NCBI GenBank assembly: GCA_038209775.1
Contig: JBBQXK010000015.1
Span: 1 to 64,000 of the forward strand
Direction of reading: 5' to 3'
DNA from: JBBQXK01 sp038209775
GTDB taxonomy: Bacteria; Pseudomonadota; Alphaproteobacteria; Rhodobacterales; Rhodobacteraceae
Length of the DNA stretch: 64,000 nt
In this document: positions 43,304 to 50,805 of the stretch, piece by piece
Layout: every line of letters begins with the position of its first letter
Numbering within the stretch: position 1 is the first letter of the stretch
Translations under genes and position numbers: made by a program
Notes under the pieces: model-generated
The model's database searches: none
Told to the model about the DNA's origin: nothing
Seen by the model: the letters and a program-made list of their open reading frames with translations, nothing else

Positions 43304-44115
43304 GCGTGCTGGAGGAATGGTCGTTCCCGGTCGAGGCAGGCAAGATCGCGGCGTTCGCACGCGCGGTCGGGGCGCCTGCGTCAGACTGTGCCGCGCCCAC
43401 CTTTACCATGGTTGCCGGGTCCGGGATGGTCGAGCGTCTGGTGGGCGGGACCTTGAAGCTTGATCAGGGCCGGACGGTGCATGGCGAGCAGGGGTTTGAG
43501 TATCTGTCGCCGATCCGGGCCGGGATGACCCTGCGCTGTCGGGCGACGCTTGCGTCGGATGTGGTGAAGCCGGGGCGGGCGGGGCCGATGCGGGTGGTGA
43601 CGATCCGCGTGGCCTATGCCGATGCGGGCACGGGCGCGGACCTTGTGCGCGAGACGATGACCACCATCGAGAAGGCGGGCAACGCAGCGCGCGCCCACCC
43701 CACCCCTCCCCCACAAGGGGCGAGGGAGGCGCCCGTTGCCGGTGGTGGCACCCCAGAATTTCCGCCCGTGACCCTTGGCCCCGTCACCCGCACCGATCTG
43801 GTGCGCTATGCCGGGGCCTCGGGCGATTTCAACCCGTTGCACCACGACCCCGACTTTGCCCGCGCCGCAGGGCTGCCGGATGTGATGGCGCATGGCATGT
43901 ATTCGGCGGGTCTGGTCGCGTCAGAGCTCGAACGCTGGTTCGGCGTGGGGTCGATGGCTGCGTTTGCCGTGCGGTTCCGGGCGCCGGTCTGGGTGGGGGA
44001 CCGGCTGCTTTTGTCCTGCGATGGCCGCGAGGGGGGCAAATTGGAGCTGACCTTGCGGCGGGACAACGAAATCGTTCTGTCCGCCACCGCCCACCTTGCC
44101 CGGAAAGGCCCGTGA
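43300..44115 (+). CDS. Double-hotdog MaoC-type hydratase
   Basis: This 271-residue protein has two hotdog domains. The N-terminal one (about 5-128) is MaoC_dehydrat_N-like, with HGEQGFEYLSPIRAGMTLRC. The C-terminal one (about 150-270) has the complete hydratase 2 motif YAGASGDFNPLHHDPDFARA, with Asp and His in the DFNPLHHD part, and MAHGMYSAGLVASELERWFG. So this copy, unlike the one at 35538, keeps the standard catalytic residues. The two domains are joined by a linker AHPTPPPQGAREAPVAGGG that is encoded partly by an unusual C-rich hairpin. It overlaps permease 2 and the GNAT gene. Confidence 0.88.
   Translation: MSVLEEWSFPVEAGKIAAFARAVGAPASDCAAPTFTMVAGSGMVERLVGGTLKLDQGRTVHGEQGFEYLSPIRAGMTLRCRATLASDVVKPGRAGPMRVVTIRVAYADAGTGADLVRETMTTIEKAGNAARAHPTPPPQGAREAPVAGGGTPEFPPVTLGPVTRTDLVRYAGASGDFNPLHHDPDFARAAGLPDVMAHGMYSAGLVASELERWFGVGSMAAFAVRFRAPVWVGDRLLLSCDGREGGKLELTLRRDNEIVLSATAHLARKGP
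43704..43726. repeat. C-rich hairpin inside the MaoC gene linker
   Basis: CCCTCCCCC, a loop ACAA, then GGGGCGAGGG form a 9-bp stem with one bulged C. It sits in the segment encoding PTPPPQGAREAP, exactly between two hotdog domains. It looks like a short palindromic repetitive element inserted in frame, as seen in other alphaproteobacteria. Confidence 0.6.
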
Positions 44116-44567
44116 TGTCAGGTGCCACGCGCCCCGCCGTTGCCAGTGACCATGAAGCGTTCCTTGACATGTGGGACGATTTTGTCGCGACCGACCCCGA
44201 TGAGCCCGGCAACCGCGCGATGGGTCCGGCAAACTGGGCGCGGATCGAAAGCGGTACGCTTTATGCGCTGATCGCCACCGATGCGGGGGGGGAGGCACAG
44301 GGGTTCCTGCTGTACAACACCTTTCCCTTCACCTGGAGCGAGCGGGACGTGTGCTATCTTCAGGACCTGTCGGTCAGGGCCGGGGCGCGCGGGCAGGGCC
44401 ACGCGCGTGCGCTGATCGCGGCGCTGGCCGACATCGGGCGGGCAAGCGGTTGGTTCAAGATCTTCTGGATGACGCAGGCACACAATGCCGCAGCGCAACG
44501 ACTGTATGATAAGGTCGCGATCAAGCGCGACTATCTGCGCTATGACCTGCCGCTGGCCGAGCCATGA
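44115..44567 (+). CDS. GNAT-family N-acetyltransferase
   Basis: This 150-residue protein has the GNAT fold. The acetyl-CoA pyrophosphate loop is SVRAGARGQGHARALIAAL (about 89-107). The strand before it is CYLQDLSV and the C-terminal block is MTQAHNAAAQRLYDKVAIKR (about 119-138). It probably acetylates an amine substrate, and in this context might detoxify or process an amine from the imported compound, although this is inference. The ATG overlaps the stop of the MaoC gene. Confidence 0.88.
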   Translation: MSGATRPAVASDHEAFLDMWDDFVATDPDEPGNRAMGPANWARIESGTLYALIATDAGGEAQGFLLYNTFPFTWSERDVCYLQDLSVRAGARGQGHARALIAALADIGRASGWFKIFWMTQAHNAAAQRLYDKVAIKRDYLRYDLPLAEP

Positions 44568-44578
44568 GGCACATCACC

Positions 44579-45304
44579 CTATCCCCGGTCGGGATCGCGC
44601 CCGTGCACGCCGCGATACCACAGCACCGACAGCGTTTCGGCCATCTCGGCCGGGTCGCTGTCGTCCGCCTCGATCTGCGACTGGCGGGTGACGGCGGCGG
44701 AGTAGAGATAGTTGAACACCATCCCCTCAAGCGCGCCTGCCACCTTCAGCGCGCGGGCCGGGGTCATCGAGGGATCGGTGCTGCGCCGGACGATCGAGCG
44801 CGCGATGGTTTCCAGCCACGCCCGGTGACGCGGCAGCCAGACGGCGCGAAACGCAGGCTCATCGCTTTGCAACTGCACATGGCAGCGCATCAGGCCCGGA
44901 TTGGCGCGGTAGGCCTGCACGAAAAAGAGGTTGGTGCGATAGACCGAGGCAAAGTCACCCGTCCCCCGTGCCACCTCGCGCGCGCCTTCGTAAAGGTGTT
45001 CGATGAAGCTCATCACCACATCGGACGCAATTTCGGACTTGTCGCGGAAATAGACATAGAAGGTGCCCAGGGCCACATCGGCAAGGGTGCAGATATCGGC
45101 CACCTTCAGCCCCTGATACCCGCCCTCTTCCAGCGCCTGTGCCGCTGCCACGCGCAGCCGGTGGCGGGTGCGGTCGCCCTTGGTGGCGAAGGTGCCGGTG
45201 GTCAGCAGGCCGCGCAGGTGGTCGGCATAGGTGGCGGCGCGCGCGCTGGGGGCCTGTGGCAGAGGAAGCACGTCCAAGGCAGGTCCTTTCGGCAAAACGG
45301 GCAT
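44579..45304 (-). CDS. TetR-family regulator of the catabolic block
   Basis: This 241-residue protein has a TetR HTH at about residues 48-95: RHRLRVAAAQALEEGGYQGL and DICTLADVALGTFYVYFRDK. An unusual 45-residue N-terminal extension precedes it. The C-terminal domain has AYRANPGLMRCHVQLQSDEP, typical of acyl-CoA-responsive members. It is divergent from the thiolase-like gene with 100 bases between, and is the only minus-strand gene between the GNAT and thiolase genes. It therefore probably controls the thiolase-DUF35-oxidase operon, perhaps in response to a CoA intermediate. Confidence 0.88.
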   Translation of the reverse strand: MPVLPKGPALDVLPLPQAPSARAATYADHLRGLLTTGTFATKGDRTRHRLRVAAAQALEEGGYQGLKVADICTLADVALGTFYVYFRDKSEIASDVVMSFIEHLYEGAREVARGTGDFASVYRTNLFFVQAYRANPGLMRCHVQLQSDEPAFRAVWLPRHRAWLETIARSIVRRSTDPSMTPARALKVAGALEGMVFNYLYSAAVTRQSQIEADDSDPAEMAETLSVLWYRGVHGRDPDRG

Positions 45305-45362
45305 GGTCTGTCACCTTGCCGGTCCATTGTAAACCGCTTGGGTGGAAGGCTCAATTTGTGAT

Positions 45363-45374
45363 GTTGATATCATG
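45363..45374. promoter_or_regulatory. Possible TetR operator before the thiolase-like gene
   Basis: The dyad TGATATCA (45365-45372) sits 33 bases before the thiolase-like gene, in the 100-base gap shared with the divergent TetR gene. Its position suits an operator for the adjacent regulator. The core is only 8 bases and could occur by chance. Confidence 0.35.
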
Positions 45375-45404
45375 TTCATTCATTCTGGTGCGGGGTGATC
45401 GCGG

Positions 45405-46565
45405 ATGACCCATGCCCTGACCCGAACCCCGGTCTATATCGCAGGTGTCGCCGAGACGCCGCTGGGCAAGGTGCCGGACCAATCCGAGATGTCGATGTGC
45501 GCCTTGGCCGCCCGTGAGGCGCTGGATGAGGCGGGGTTGCGGCTGCGCGATGTGGATGCGGTGTTCACCAATTACATGGGCGAAGAAGGGTCGGTGCAGC
45601 TGGGCGAGTATCTGGGCCTGCAGCCGCGCTATGCCGAATCGTCCGACATGGGGGGCGCGTCGTTCGAGTTCTTTGTGCATCACGCGATGCTGGCACTGAC
45701 CGCCGGGGCCTGCGATGTGGCGCTGATCGCCTATGCGTCGCGCCAACGCAGCCGCAAGAACCGCAAGCGGGCAAGCGACCGGCTGGATGGGTCGCTGGCC
45801 GCACAGTTCGAGGCGCCTTACGGCATCCATTTCCCCATTGGCCACTATGCCCTGAGCGCGTCGCGCCACATGCACCAGTATGGCACCACGCCCGAACACC
45901 TCGCCGAAATCGCTGTGGCCGCGCGGATGTGGGCGGGGCTGAACCCCAAGGCCTGGATCCGCGATCCGTTGACGATTGACGACGTGATGGCCTCGCCACT
46001 TCTGGCCGATCCGTTGCGCAAGCTGGATTGCTGTCTGGTGACGGATGGGGGCGGGGCGTTGGTGATGACGCGGGCCGACCGGGCGCGGGACGCGCGCAAG
46101 GTGCCCATCCGCGTGCTGGGTGCCGGGGAGTCTCATGTGCAATGGCACGTCTCGCAATGCCCCGACCTGACGGTGACGCCCGGCCTTGCATCAGGCCGCG
46201 CGGCCTTTGGGATGGCGGGGATCACCCCGGCCGATGTGGATGTGTTCCAGCCCTATGACAATTTCACCCATGCGGTGTTGTTGTACCTGGAAGACCTCGG
46301 GTTTTGCGGCAAGGGTGAGGCCGGGGCGTTCGTGTCGGACGGGCGGCTGCGCCCCGGCGGCGCGCTGCCGTCGATGACCTCGGGCGGCGGTCTGTCCTAT
46401 TGCCATCCGGGTGCGCTGGGGATCCTGCTGTTGATCGAGGCGGTGCGGCAGGTGCGGGGCGAGGCCGGCGCCCGGCAGGTGCCCGGCGCACAGGTTGCCG
46501 TGGCGCATGGCACTGGGGGACTTGCATTTTCAACAGCCTCAACCGTGGTGATGGCCCGTGAGTGA
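45405..46565 (+). CDS. Thiolase-like protein, SCP2/lipid-transfer subgroup
   Basis: This 386-residue protein has a thiolase fold but not the usual active site. The position of the acylated Cys (normally in a GxxCxSG-type motif) reads SSDMGGASFEFFVHHAMLAL, so the nucleophile is missing. The C-terminal region has MTSGGGLSYCHPGALGILLL, where a GHPxGAxG-type motif would be. Proteins of this subgroup usually work with a DUF35 partner, encoded next, in steroid side-chain or related retro-aldol chemistry. They have also been seen as aldolases. It overlaps the DUF35 gene by 8 bases. Confidence 0.88.
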   Translation: MTHALTRTPVYIAGVAETPLGKVPDQSEMSMCALAAREALDEAGLRLRDVDAVFTNYMGEEGSVQLGEYLGLQPRYAESSDMGGASFEFFVHHAMLALTAGACDVALIAYASRQRSRKNRKRASDRLDGSLAAQFEAPYGIHFPIGHYALSASRHMHQYGTTPEHLAEIAVAARMWAGLNPKAWIRDPLTIDDVMASPLLADPLRKLDCCLVTDGGGALVMTRADRARDARKVPIRVLGAGESHVQWHVSQCPDLTVTPGLASGRAAFGMAGITPADVDVFQPYDNFTHAVLLYLEDLGFCGKGEAGAFVSDGRLRPGGALPSMTSGGGLSYCHPGALGILLLIEAVRQVRGEAGARQVPGAQVAVAHGTGGLAFSTASTVVMARE

Positions 46566-46959
46566 TACAAGGTTTTCCGACATGGGGGCGGCGGACCCCA
46601 CGACCGAGCCGTTCTGGGCGGCCTGTGCCGAACACCGCCTGATCGTGCAGCGCTGCACCACCTGTGGGACGCACCAGCACTATCCCCGCCCCTATTGCCT
46701 GACCTGCGACGGGCGCGACATGGCCTGGGCCGATGCCTCGGGCCATGGCGTCATCTATGCCCTGACCGTGATGCGCCTGCCGGTGATCCCCGAACTTGTG
46801 CCGCCCTATCTGCTCGCGCTGGTCGATCTGGACGAAGGGGTGCGGATGCTGACCAACATCGAGGGGGATACGGCGCGGATCGGTGACCGGGTGACTTTGC
46901 TATGGCGCGAAAGGGACGGCGGGCTGCCGCCGCTGCCGGTGTTCCGGGTCACACCGTGA
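46558..46959 (+). CDS. DUF35 zinc-ribbon OB-fold protein
   Basis: This 133-residue protein has a rubredoxin-like zinc ribbon with C33, C36, C47 and C50 in RCTTCGTHQHYPRPYCLTC, followed by an OB-fold. The family typically forms a complex with a thiolase-like protein, and the upstream gene encodes just that. It starts at GTG 46558, inside the end of the thiolase-like gene, so the two are translationally coupled. Confidence 0.93.
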   Translation: MSDTRFSDMGAADPTTEPFWAACAEHRLIVQRCTTCGTHQHYPRPYCLTCDGRDMAWADASGHGVIYALTVMRLPVIPELVPPYLLALVDLDEGVRMLTNIEGDTARIGDRVTLLWRERDGGLPPLPVFRVTP

Positions 46960-48140
46960 CGGGATACGATGCCATCGTGGTAGGGGCGGGCATCGCAGGC
47001 ACCGCCAGCGCCTGGCACCTTGCCGCCGAAGGGCTGCGTGTGGCCCTGATCGACACCCATGCGCCCGGCTGGGGGGCGTCGGGCCGGAACCCGGGGTTCC
47101 TGTGGCTGCAGACCAAGGCCGCAGGTCTGGCCATGGACCTGTCGCTGGAGGCGCGCCGCTTTGCCGAAGGCTTTGCCGCAGACCGCCGTGACAGTACGTT
47201 CCGCGCCTGCGGTGGTCTGATCCTGTTCCGCGACCCCGAATGTCTGCCCATCGCGCGCGCCTTTGTCGCCGACCGCTGTGCCGCCGGATTGCCGGTGGCG
47301 CTGCTCGACCGGGCGGAGGTGGCGGATATGGTCCCGGGGATCGGCCCCGAAGTGACGGGTGCGGTGTGGAACCCGCTGGACGCGCATCAGGATACGGCGG
47401 GCTTTGTGCGCCGGTTGGCGGGGGATTTCGTGGGGGCTGGCGGCACGCTGATCGCCCCCGCAAGGGTGGTGTCGCTGATCGTCAGTGGTGAGGCGTGCCG
47501 GGGTGTCGTGCTGGCGGACGGCACAAGGATCATGGCCGACCGTACCGTGCTGGCAACCGGCCCGTTCGGGAACAACCTTCTGGAACCCCTCAACCTGACA
47601 GTCCCCTTTCGCCCGGTCCGTTTCGAGGCCGCCATGACCGCACCCGCGCCGTTCCGGCTGGGGCCGGTGCTGGCCGGACAGGCGCTGTTCCGGTTCTATG
47701 TGCCGCCGGGTACTGACCCCGGATCCATTCCCGCCGACCCATCAGCGGCCCTGGCCCCGCACCTTGGCTTTACCGAACAGATGGCCAGCCTGCCCGACGG
47801 GCGGCTGCTGTACGGCTGCGCCTTTGCGCTGGACGACGAAGGCGACCAGGCATCGGTCGCGGGGCAAGCCATCTCGGCCATCACCTGCGCGCGCAACCTG
47901 CCTGCGCTTGCAACCCTTCCGCTGGAGAGGGTCTGGGCCGGGTCGGTCGCGATGACCGCCGACAGCCTGCCGGTGATTGATGCGGGGGCGGGGCCTGCGG
48001 GGCTGATCCTCAACCTCGGCCACTGGTTCGGCAATCTGGCAGGGGGGTGGTCGGGGCGGCAGGTGGCTGATCTGGTGATGGGGAAACCCACGTCTGCCCA
48101 TGTCGCGGCTTTGGGCAGGGCAAGGCTTCTTACACTATGA
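46956..48140 (+). CDS. FAD-dependent oxidoreductase, DAO family
   Basis: This 394-residue flavoprotein is of the D-amino-acid oxidase/glycine oxidase type and probably deaminates or demethylates an amine. The FAD motif is IVVGAGIAGTASAWHLAAEG (about 6-25), followed by the GASGRNPGFL block (about 42-51), which is typical of this family. The C-terminal FAD motif is MTADSLPVIDAGAGPAGLIL (about 331-350) and HWFGNLAGG. The start is taken at GTG 46956, which overlaps the DUF35 stop; an upstream ATG (46902) lies 58 bases inside DUF35. Placement after the thiolase pair suggests that it acts on the same nitrogenous substrate or product. Confidence 0.88.
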   Translation: MTGYDAIVVGAGIAGTASAWHLAAEGLRVALIDTHAPGWGASGRNPGFLWLQTKAAGLAMDLSLEARRFAEGFAADRRDSTFRACGGLILFRDPECLPIARAFVADRCAAGLPVALLDRAEVADMVPGIGPEVTGAVWNPLDAHQDTAGFVRRLAGDFVGAGGTLIAPARVVSLIVSGEACRGVVLADGTRIMADRTVLATGPFGNNLLEPLNLTVPFRPVRFEAAMTAPAPFRLGPVLAGQALFRFYVPPGTDPGSIPADPSAALAPHLGFTEQMASLPDGRLLYGCAFALDDEGDQASVAGQAISAITCARNLPALATLPLERVWAGSVAMTADSLPVIDAGAGPAGLILNLGHWFGNLAGGWSGRQVADLVMGKPTSAHVAALGRARLLTL

Positions 48141-48170
48141 ACGTGCAATGAACCTCTCCGCTTCTGCCGG

Positions 48171-48896
48171 TCACGCCAGAGCCGGGATTACAGAACCTTC
48201 CAGCGACTGCACAACAACATGTGCCGCCGTCTCCAGATCATCGATGATCGCACGTTCGGCACCCGCACCGTCGCCCGCCGCCAGGGCCGCAATGATGCGG
48301 GCGTGAATGGCGTGTCCGCCCCCGGCCCGATGGCCGGTTTGGTGGTGGTGCAGGACAGGGCCGATGCGGACCCAGAAATTCCCGATCAGCGACAGCAGCG
48401 TCGGGCGTCGGGCCTGTTCATAGATGGCGAAGTGAAAGGCAAAGTTTGCCGCCAGATACACATGCGGGTCGACCATCACCCGCATGGCGTCATTCAGCGC
48501 CCCCAGCCGCGCGACAAGTGCGGGCGTTGCCTGCGCCGCGGCAAGGCGACCCGCCAGCCCCTCAAGCCGGGTGCGGATTTCGATGGTTTCCCAATACTCG
48601 GCGGCGGTCATCGCGGGCAGGTGAAAGCCGCTTTGCGGGCGCCCGATGATGGCGCCGTCCGCCTCCAGCCGTTTCAGGGCATCGCGCACGGGTTGCACGC
48701 TGAGGCCCATGTGCTGCGCCAGTGACCGGCCCGTCAGCACCGCGTCGGGTGCTATCAGCCCCTGCATCATGCCGCGCCGCAGGCTTTGGTAGACCTGCCG
48801 CTCGACAGGTTCGTCCAGAGTGGGATCGACCGGATCGAAGGGGGCCACAACCGATTGCGGGCGGCCACGGCGGCGAGGGGGGATGTCGAGCGTCAT
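48171..48896 (-). CDS. GntR-family regulator, FCD subfamily, of the catabolic block
   Basis: This 241-residue regulator has a winged HTH (about 30-95): QVYQSLRRGMMQGLIAPDAV and RSLAQHMGLSVQPVRDALKR. The FCD domain (about 105-235) has VYLAANFAFHFAIYEQ, then HARIIAALAAGDGAGAERAI. It is divergent from the SDR gene at 48971, and a 15-base string with the dyad TGGTATATCA lies between them. The identical string lies before the ABC importer, so it probably regulates both. ATG 48896 was chosen over an upstream in-frame ATG at 48929, which would carry a poor N-terminal extension. Confidence 0.9.
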   Translation of the reverse strand: MTLDIPPRRRGRPQSVVAPFDPVDPTLDEPVERQVYQSLRRGMMQGLIAPDAVLTGRSLAQHMGLSVQPVRDALKRLEADGAIIGRPQSGFHLPAMTAAEYWETIEIRTRLEGLAGRLAAAQATPALVARLGALNDAMRVMVDPHVYLAANFAFHFAIYEQARRPTLLSLIGNFWVRIGPVLHHHQTGHRAGGGHAIHARIIAALAAGDGAGAERAIIDDLETAAHVVVQSLEGSVIPALA

Positions 48897-48940
48897 GCGG
48901 GGGGCAATAGCAGATTGACAGGGCCACATCTATCGGCCAA

Positions 48941-48955
48941 TTTTGGTATATCAGT
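48941..48955. promoter_or_regulatory. Candidate GntR operator in the GntR-SDR gap
   Basis: TTTTGGTATATCAGT repeats exactly the string at 39435-39449. The dyad TGGTATATCA is at 48944-48953, 16 bases before the SDR start. A TTGACA is at 48915-48920. Placement between the divergent regulator and SDR genes suits autoregulation as well as SDR control. Confidence 0.7.
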
Positions 48956-48970
48956 TTAAGGGCCTCTGGC

Positions 48971-49741
48971 ATGGGCGGCGCGGACCTTCACGGGCGGACG
49001 GGGATCGTCACGGCGGCGGGCGGCGGTGCCGGCCGGGTAATTGCGGCGACGCTTTTTGCCGCGGGCGCACGGGTGGTGGCTTGTGACACCGACGCAGGCG
49101 GTCTGGCGGGTCTGGCGCGCGACTGTCCGGGCATGATGACCCTGTGCGCTGACGCGGGGGAAGAGCGGACGGCGGCAGAGGCCGTAAGGCTGGCAGATGC
49201 CCCGGTCGATGTGCTGGTGAACAACGTGGGCATCGCGGGCCCCACCGCCCATCCCGAAGACATCACGCTGGACGACTGGAACACATCGCTGCGGGTGAAC
49301 CTGACCAGCCATTTCCTGTTCGCCCGCGCGGTCATTCCGGGGATGAAGGCGGCGCGGGCGGGGCTGATCGTCAATATCTCGTCCGGCAGTGCCAAAACCG
49401 GCCTGCCGATGCGGCTACCCTATGTGGTGACCAAGGGTGCTATCCTGTCGCTGACGATGAACCTTGCGCGCGAGCTTGGGCCGCACGGTATCCGGGTGAA
49501 CGCGATCCTGCCCGGCGCGATACGGGGTGATCGGATCACCTCGGTCGTGGCGGCCAAGGCGGCCGCCTTGGGTGTGCCGGTGGCGGAACAAGAGGCGTCG
49601 ATGCTGCGCTATGTGTCGCTGCGCACGATGGTCGAGCCTTCGGACATCGCGGCGATGATCCTGCATCTGGCCAGTCCCGGCGGGGCGCGGATCAGCGGGC
49701 AGATGCTGGGCGTGGATGGCAATTCCGAGTGGGAGGAATAG
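48971..49741 (+). CDS. Short-chain dehydrogenase/reductase 2
   Basis: This 256-residue classical SDR has a cofactor motif ending TAAGGGAGRVIA (about 14-25), NNVG (84-87, where most have NNAG), Ser140 or nearby in NISSGSAKTG and the catalytic Tyr151/Lys155 in PYVVTKGAILSL. LPGAIRGDRI follows the usual PG motif. Asp40 after strand 2 suggests NAD+ rather than NADP+. It probably oxidises a hydroxy group in the catabolic pathway. It is followed 2 bases later by a 3-hydroxy-acid dehydrogenase gene, and both lie under the GntR site. Confidence 0.9.
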   Translation: MGGADLHGRTGIVTAAGGGAGRVIAATLFAAGARVVACDTDAGGLAGLARDCPGMMTLCADAGEERTAAEAVRLADAPVDVLVNNVGIAGPTAHPEDITLDDWNTSLRVNLTSHFLFARAVIPGMKAARAGLIVNISSGSAKTGLPMRLPYVVTKGAILSLTMNLARELGPHGIRVNAILPGAIRGDRITSVVAAKAAALGVPVAEQEASMLRYVSLRTMVEPSDIAAMILHLASPGGARISGQMLGVDGNSEWEE

Positions 49742-49743
49742 GG

Positions 49744-50661
49744 GTGCGCGTCACCATCGCAGGGGCCGGTCTGATCGGGCGGGGCTGGGCTGCGGCCTTT
49801 GCCCGCGCAGGGTGGGAGGTGACGCTGTGGGACATGGCTCCCGACGTGCTGCCCCGCGCCGAGGCTGCGGTGCGCGCGACCTTGGCCGACATGGCCGCTG
49901 CAGGGCTGCCGGTGGTCATGGGCCGTTTGCGGGCCGAGGGCGATCTGGCGCAGGCGCTGGAAGGGGCCGACTATGTGCAGGAAAACATCCCCGAGGATCG
50001 GGTGGCCAAGGCTGACCTGTTCGCGCGCCTTGACGCCCATGCGCCGCCCGAGGCCCGTATCGGCAGTTCCACCAGCACCTTTCCCGGCACCTGGTTCCTG
50101 TCCGATGTTCCCGGTCGCCATCGCTGCATGGTCGCCCACCCCGCCAACCCGCCGCACCTGATGCCGGTGGTCGAACTTGTGCCCGCGCCTTGGCATGCGG
50201 CGGCAGATGTGGCCCCGTTTGTGGAAATCCTGGGGTCCATCGGGCAGGTGCCGGTGGTGCTGGGCCGCGAGATTGAGGGTTTCGTGATGAACCGGCTGCA
50301 AACGGCGGTCATCAACGAAGCGGTGGCGCTGGTCGGGTCGGGTGTGATCGATCCGGCAGGGCTGGATGCGGTGATGAAGCACAGCCTCGGGCTGCGATGG
50401 GCGCTGATGGGGCCGTTCGAGACGATGGACCTGAATGCGCCGGGCGGGTTCATGGATTACGCCACCCGCTATGGCCCGTCGTATGAGGCAATGGGGCGCG
50501 ATCTGTCGCCGCCTGCGCCATGGCCCGTCGCGGCACTGGACCAGATCGAGGCCGTCCGCCGCGCCGCAGTGCCCGCCGGCGACGTGGCCGCCCGGATGGC
50601 ATGGCGCGACCGGGCACTGATGCGGTTGATGGCGTTGAAACAAGGACTTGGTGACGTCTGA
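49744..50661 (+). CDS. 3-hydroxyacyl-CoA dehydrogenase family protein, CRYL1/L-carnitine dehydrogenase type
   Basis: This 305-residue NAD+ enzyme oxidises a 3-hydroxy acid or its derivative to a 3-keto product. The Rossmann motif is IAGAGLIGRGWAAAFA (about 5-20). The middle has GSSTSTFPGTWFLSDVP, HPANPPHLMPVVELVP and GFVMNRLQTAVINEAVALVG, which match lambda-crystallin (CRYL1, an L-gulonate 3-dehydrogenase) closely. L-carnitine dehydrogenase is another relative. The start is GTG 49744, preceded by GGAGGAATA at good spacing. It is followed by the remains of a BKACE gene, whose product would cleave a 3-keto acid, which fits this enzyme's product. Confidence 0.88.
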   Translation: MRVTIAGAGLIGRGWAAAFARAGWEVTLWDMAPDVLPRAEAAVRATLADMAAAGLPVVMGRLRAEGDLAQALEGADYVQENIPEDRVAKADLFARLDAHAPPEARIGSSTSTFPGTWFLSDVPGRHRCMVAHPANPPHLMPVVELVPAPWHAAADVAPFVEILGSIGQVPVVLGREIEGFVMNRLQTAVINEAVALVGSGVIDPAGLDAVMKHSLGLRWALMGPFETMDLNAPGGFMDYATRYGPSYEAMGRDLSPPAPWPVAALDQIEAVRRAAVPAGDVAARMAWRDRALMRLMALKQGLGDV

Positions 50662-50805
50662 GCGGGGTCATCATCACCTGTGTGGTGACCGGGGACATTG
50701 ACACCCCGACGATGTCGCCGCATCTGCCGGTCACGCCCGACCAAGTTGGCCCATCCGCAGCCGCCGAGGCGGGGGCCGCCATCATCCGCCTGCAAGATGA
50801 CCAAC
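50662..50805 (+). pseudogene. Truncated BKACE gene (beta-keto-acid cleavage enzyme, N-terminal fragment)
   Basis: One frame from 50667 reads VIITCVVTGDIDTPTMSPHL and PVTPDQVGPSAAAEAGAAII before losing family resemblance near 50800. This is the well-known opening of BKACE enzymes (VIITCAVTG-x-HTP-x-MSPHLPVTP), which condense 3-keto acids with acetyl-CoA. No usual start codon or ribosome-binding site precedes it, and the remaining roughly 250 residues with the metal-binding His pair are missing. At least some of the end also reads LQDDQP in place of the usual LHARDP. It is a decayed remnant next to the dehydrogenase that would have supplied its substrate. Confidence 0.75.

Noticed and set aside
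49744..50661. Firm naming as L-carnitine dehydrogenase
   Set aside because: The internal blocks match lambda-crystallin/L-gulonate 3-dehydrogenase at least as well, so only the family is called.
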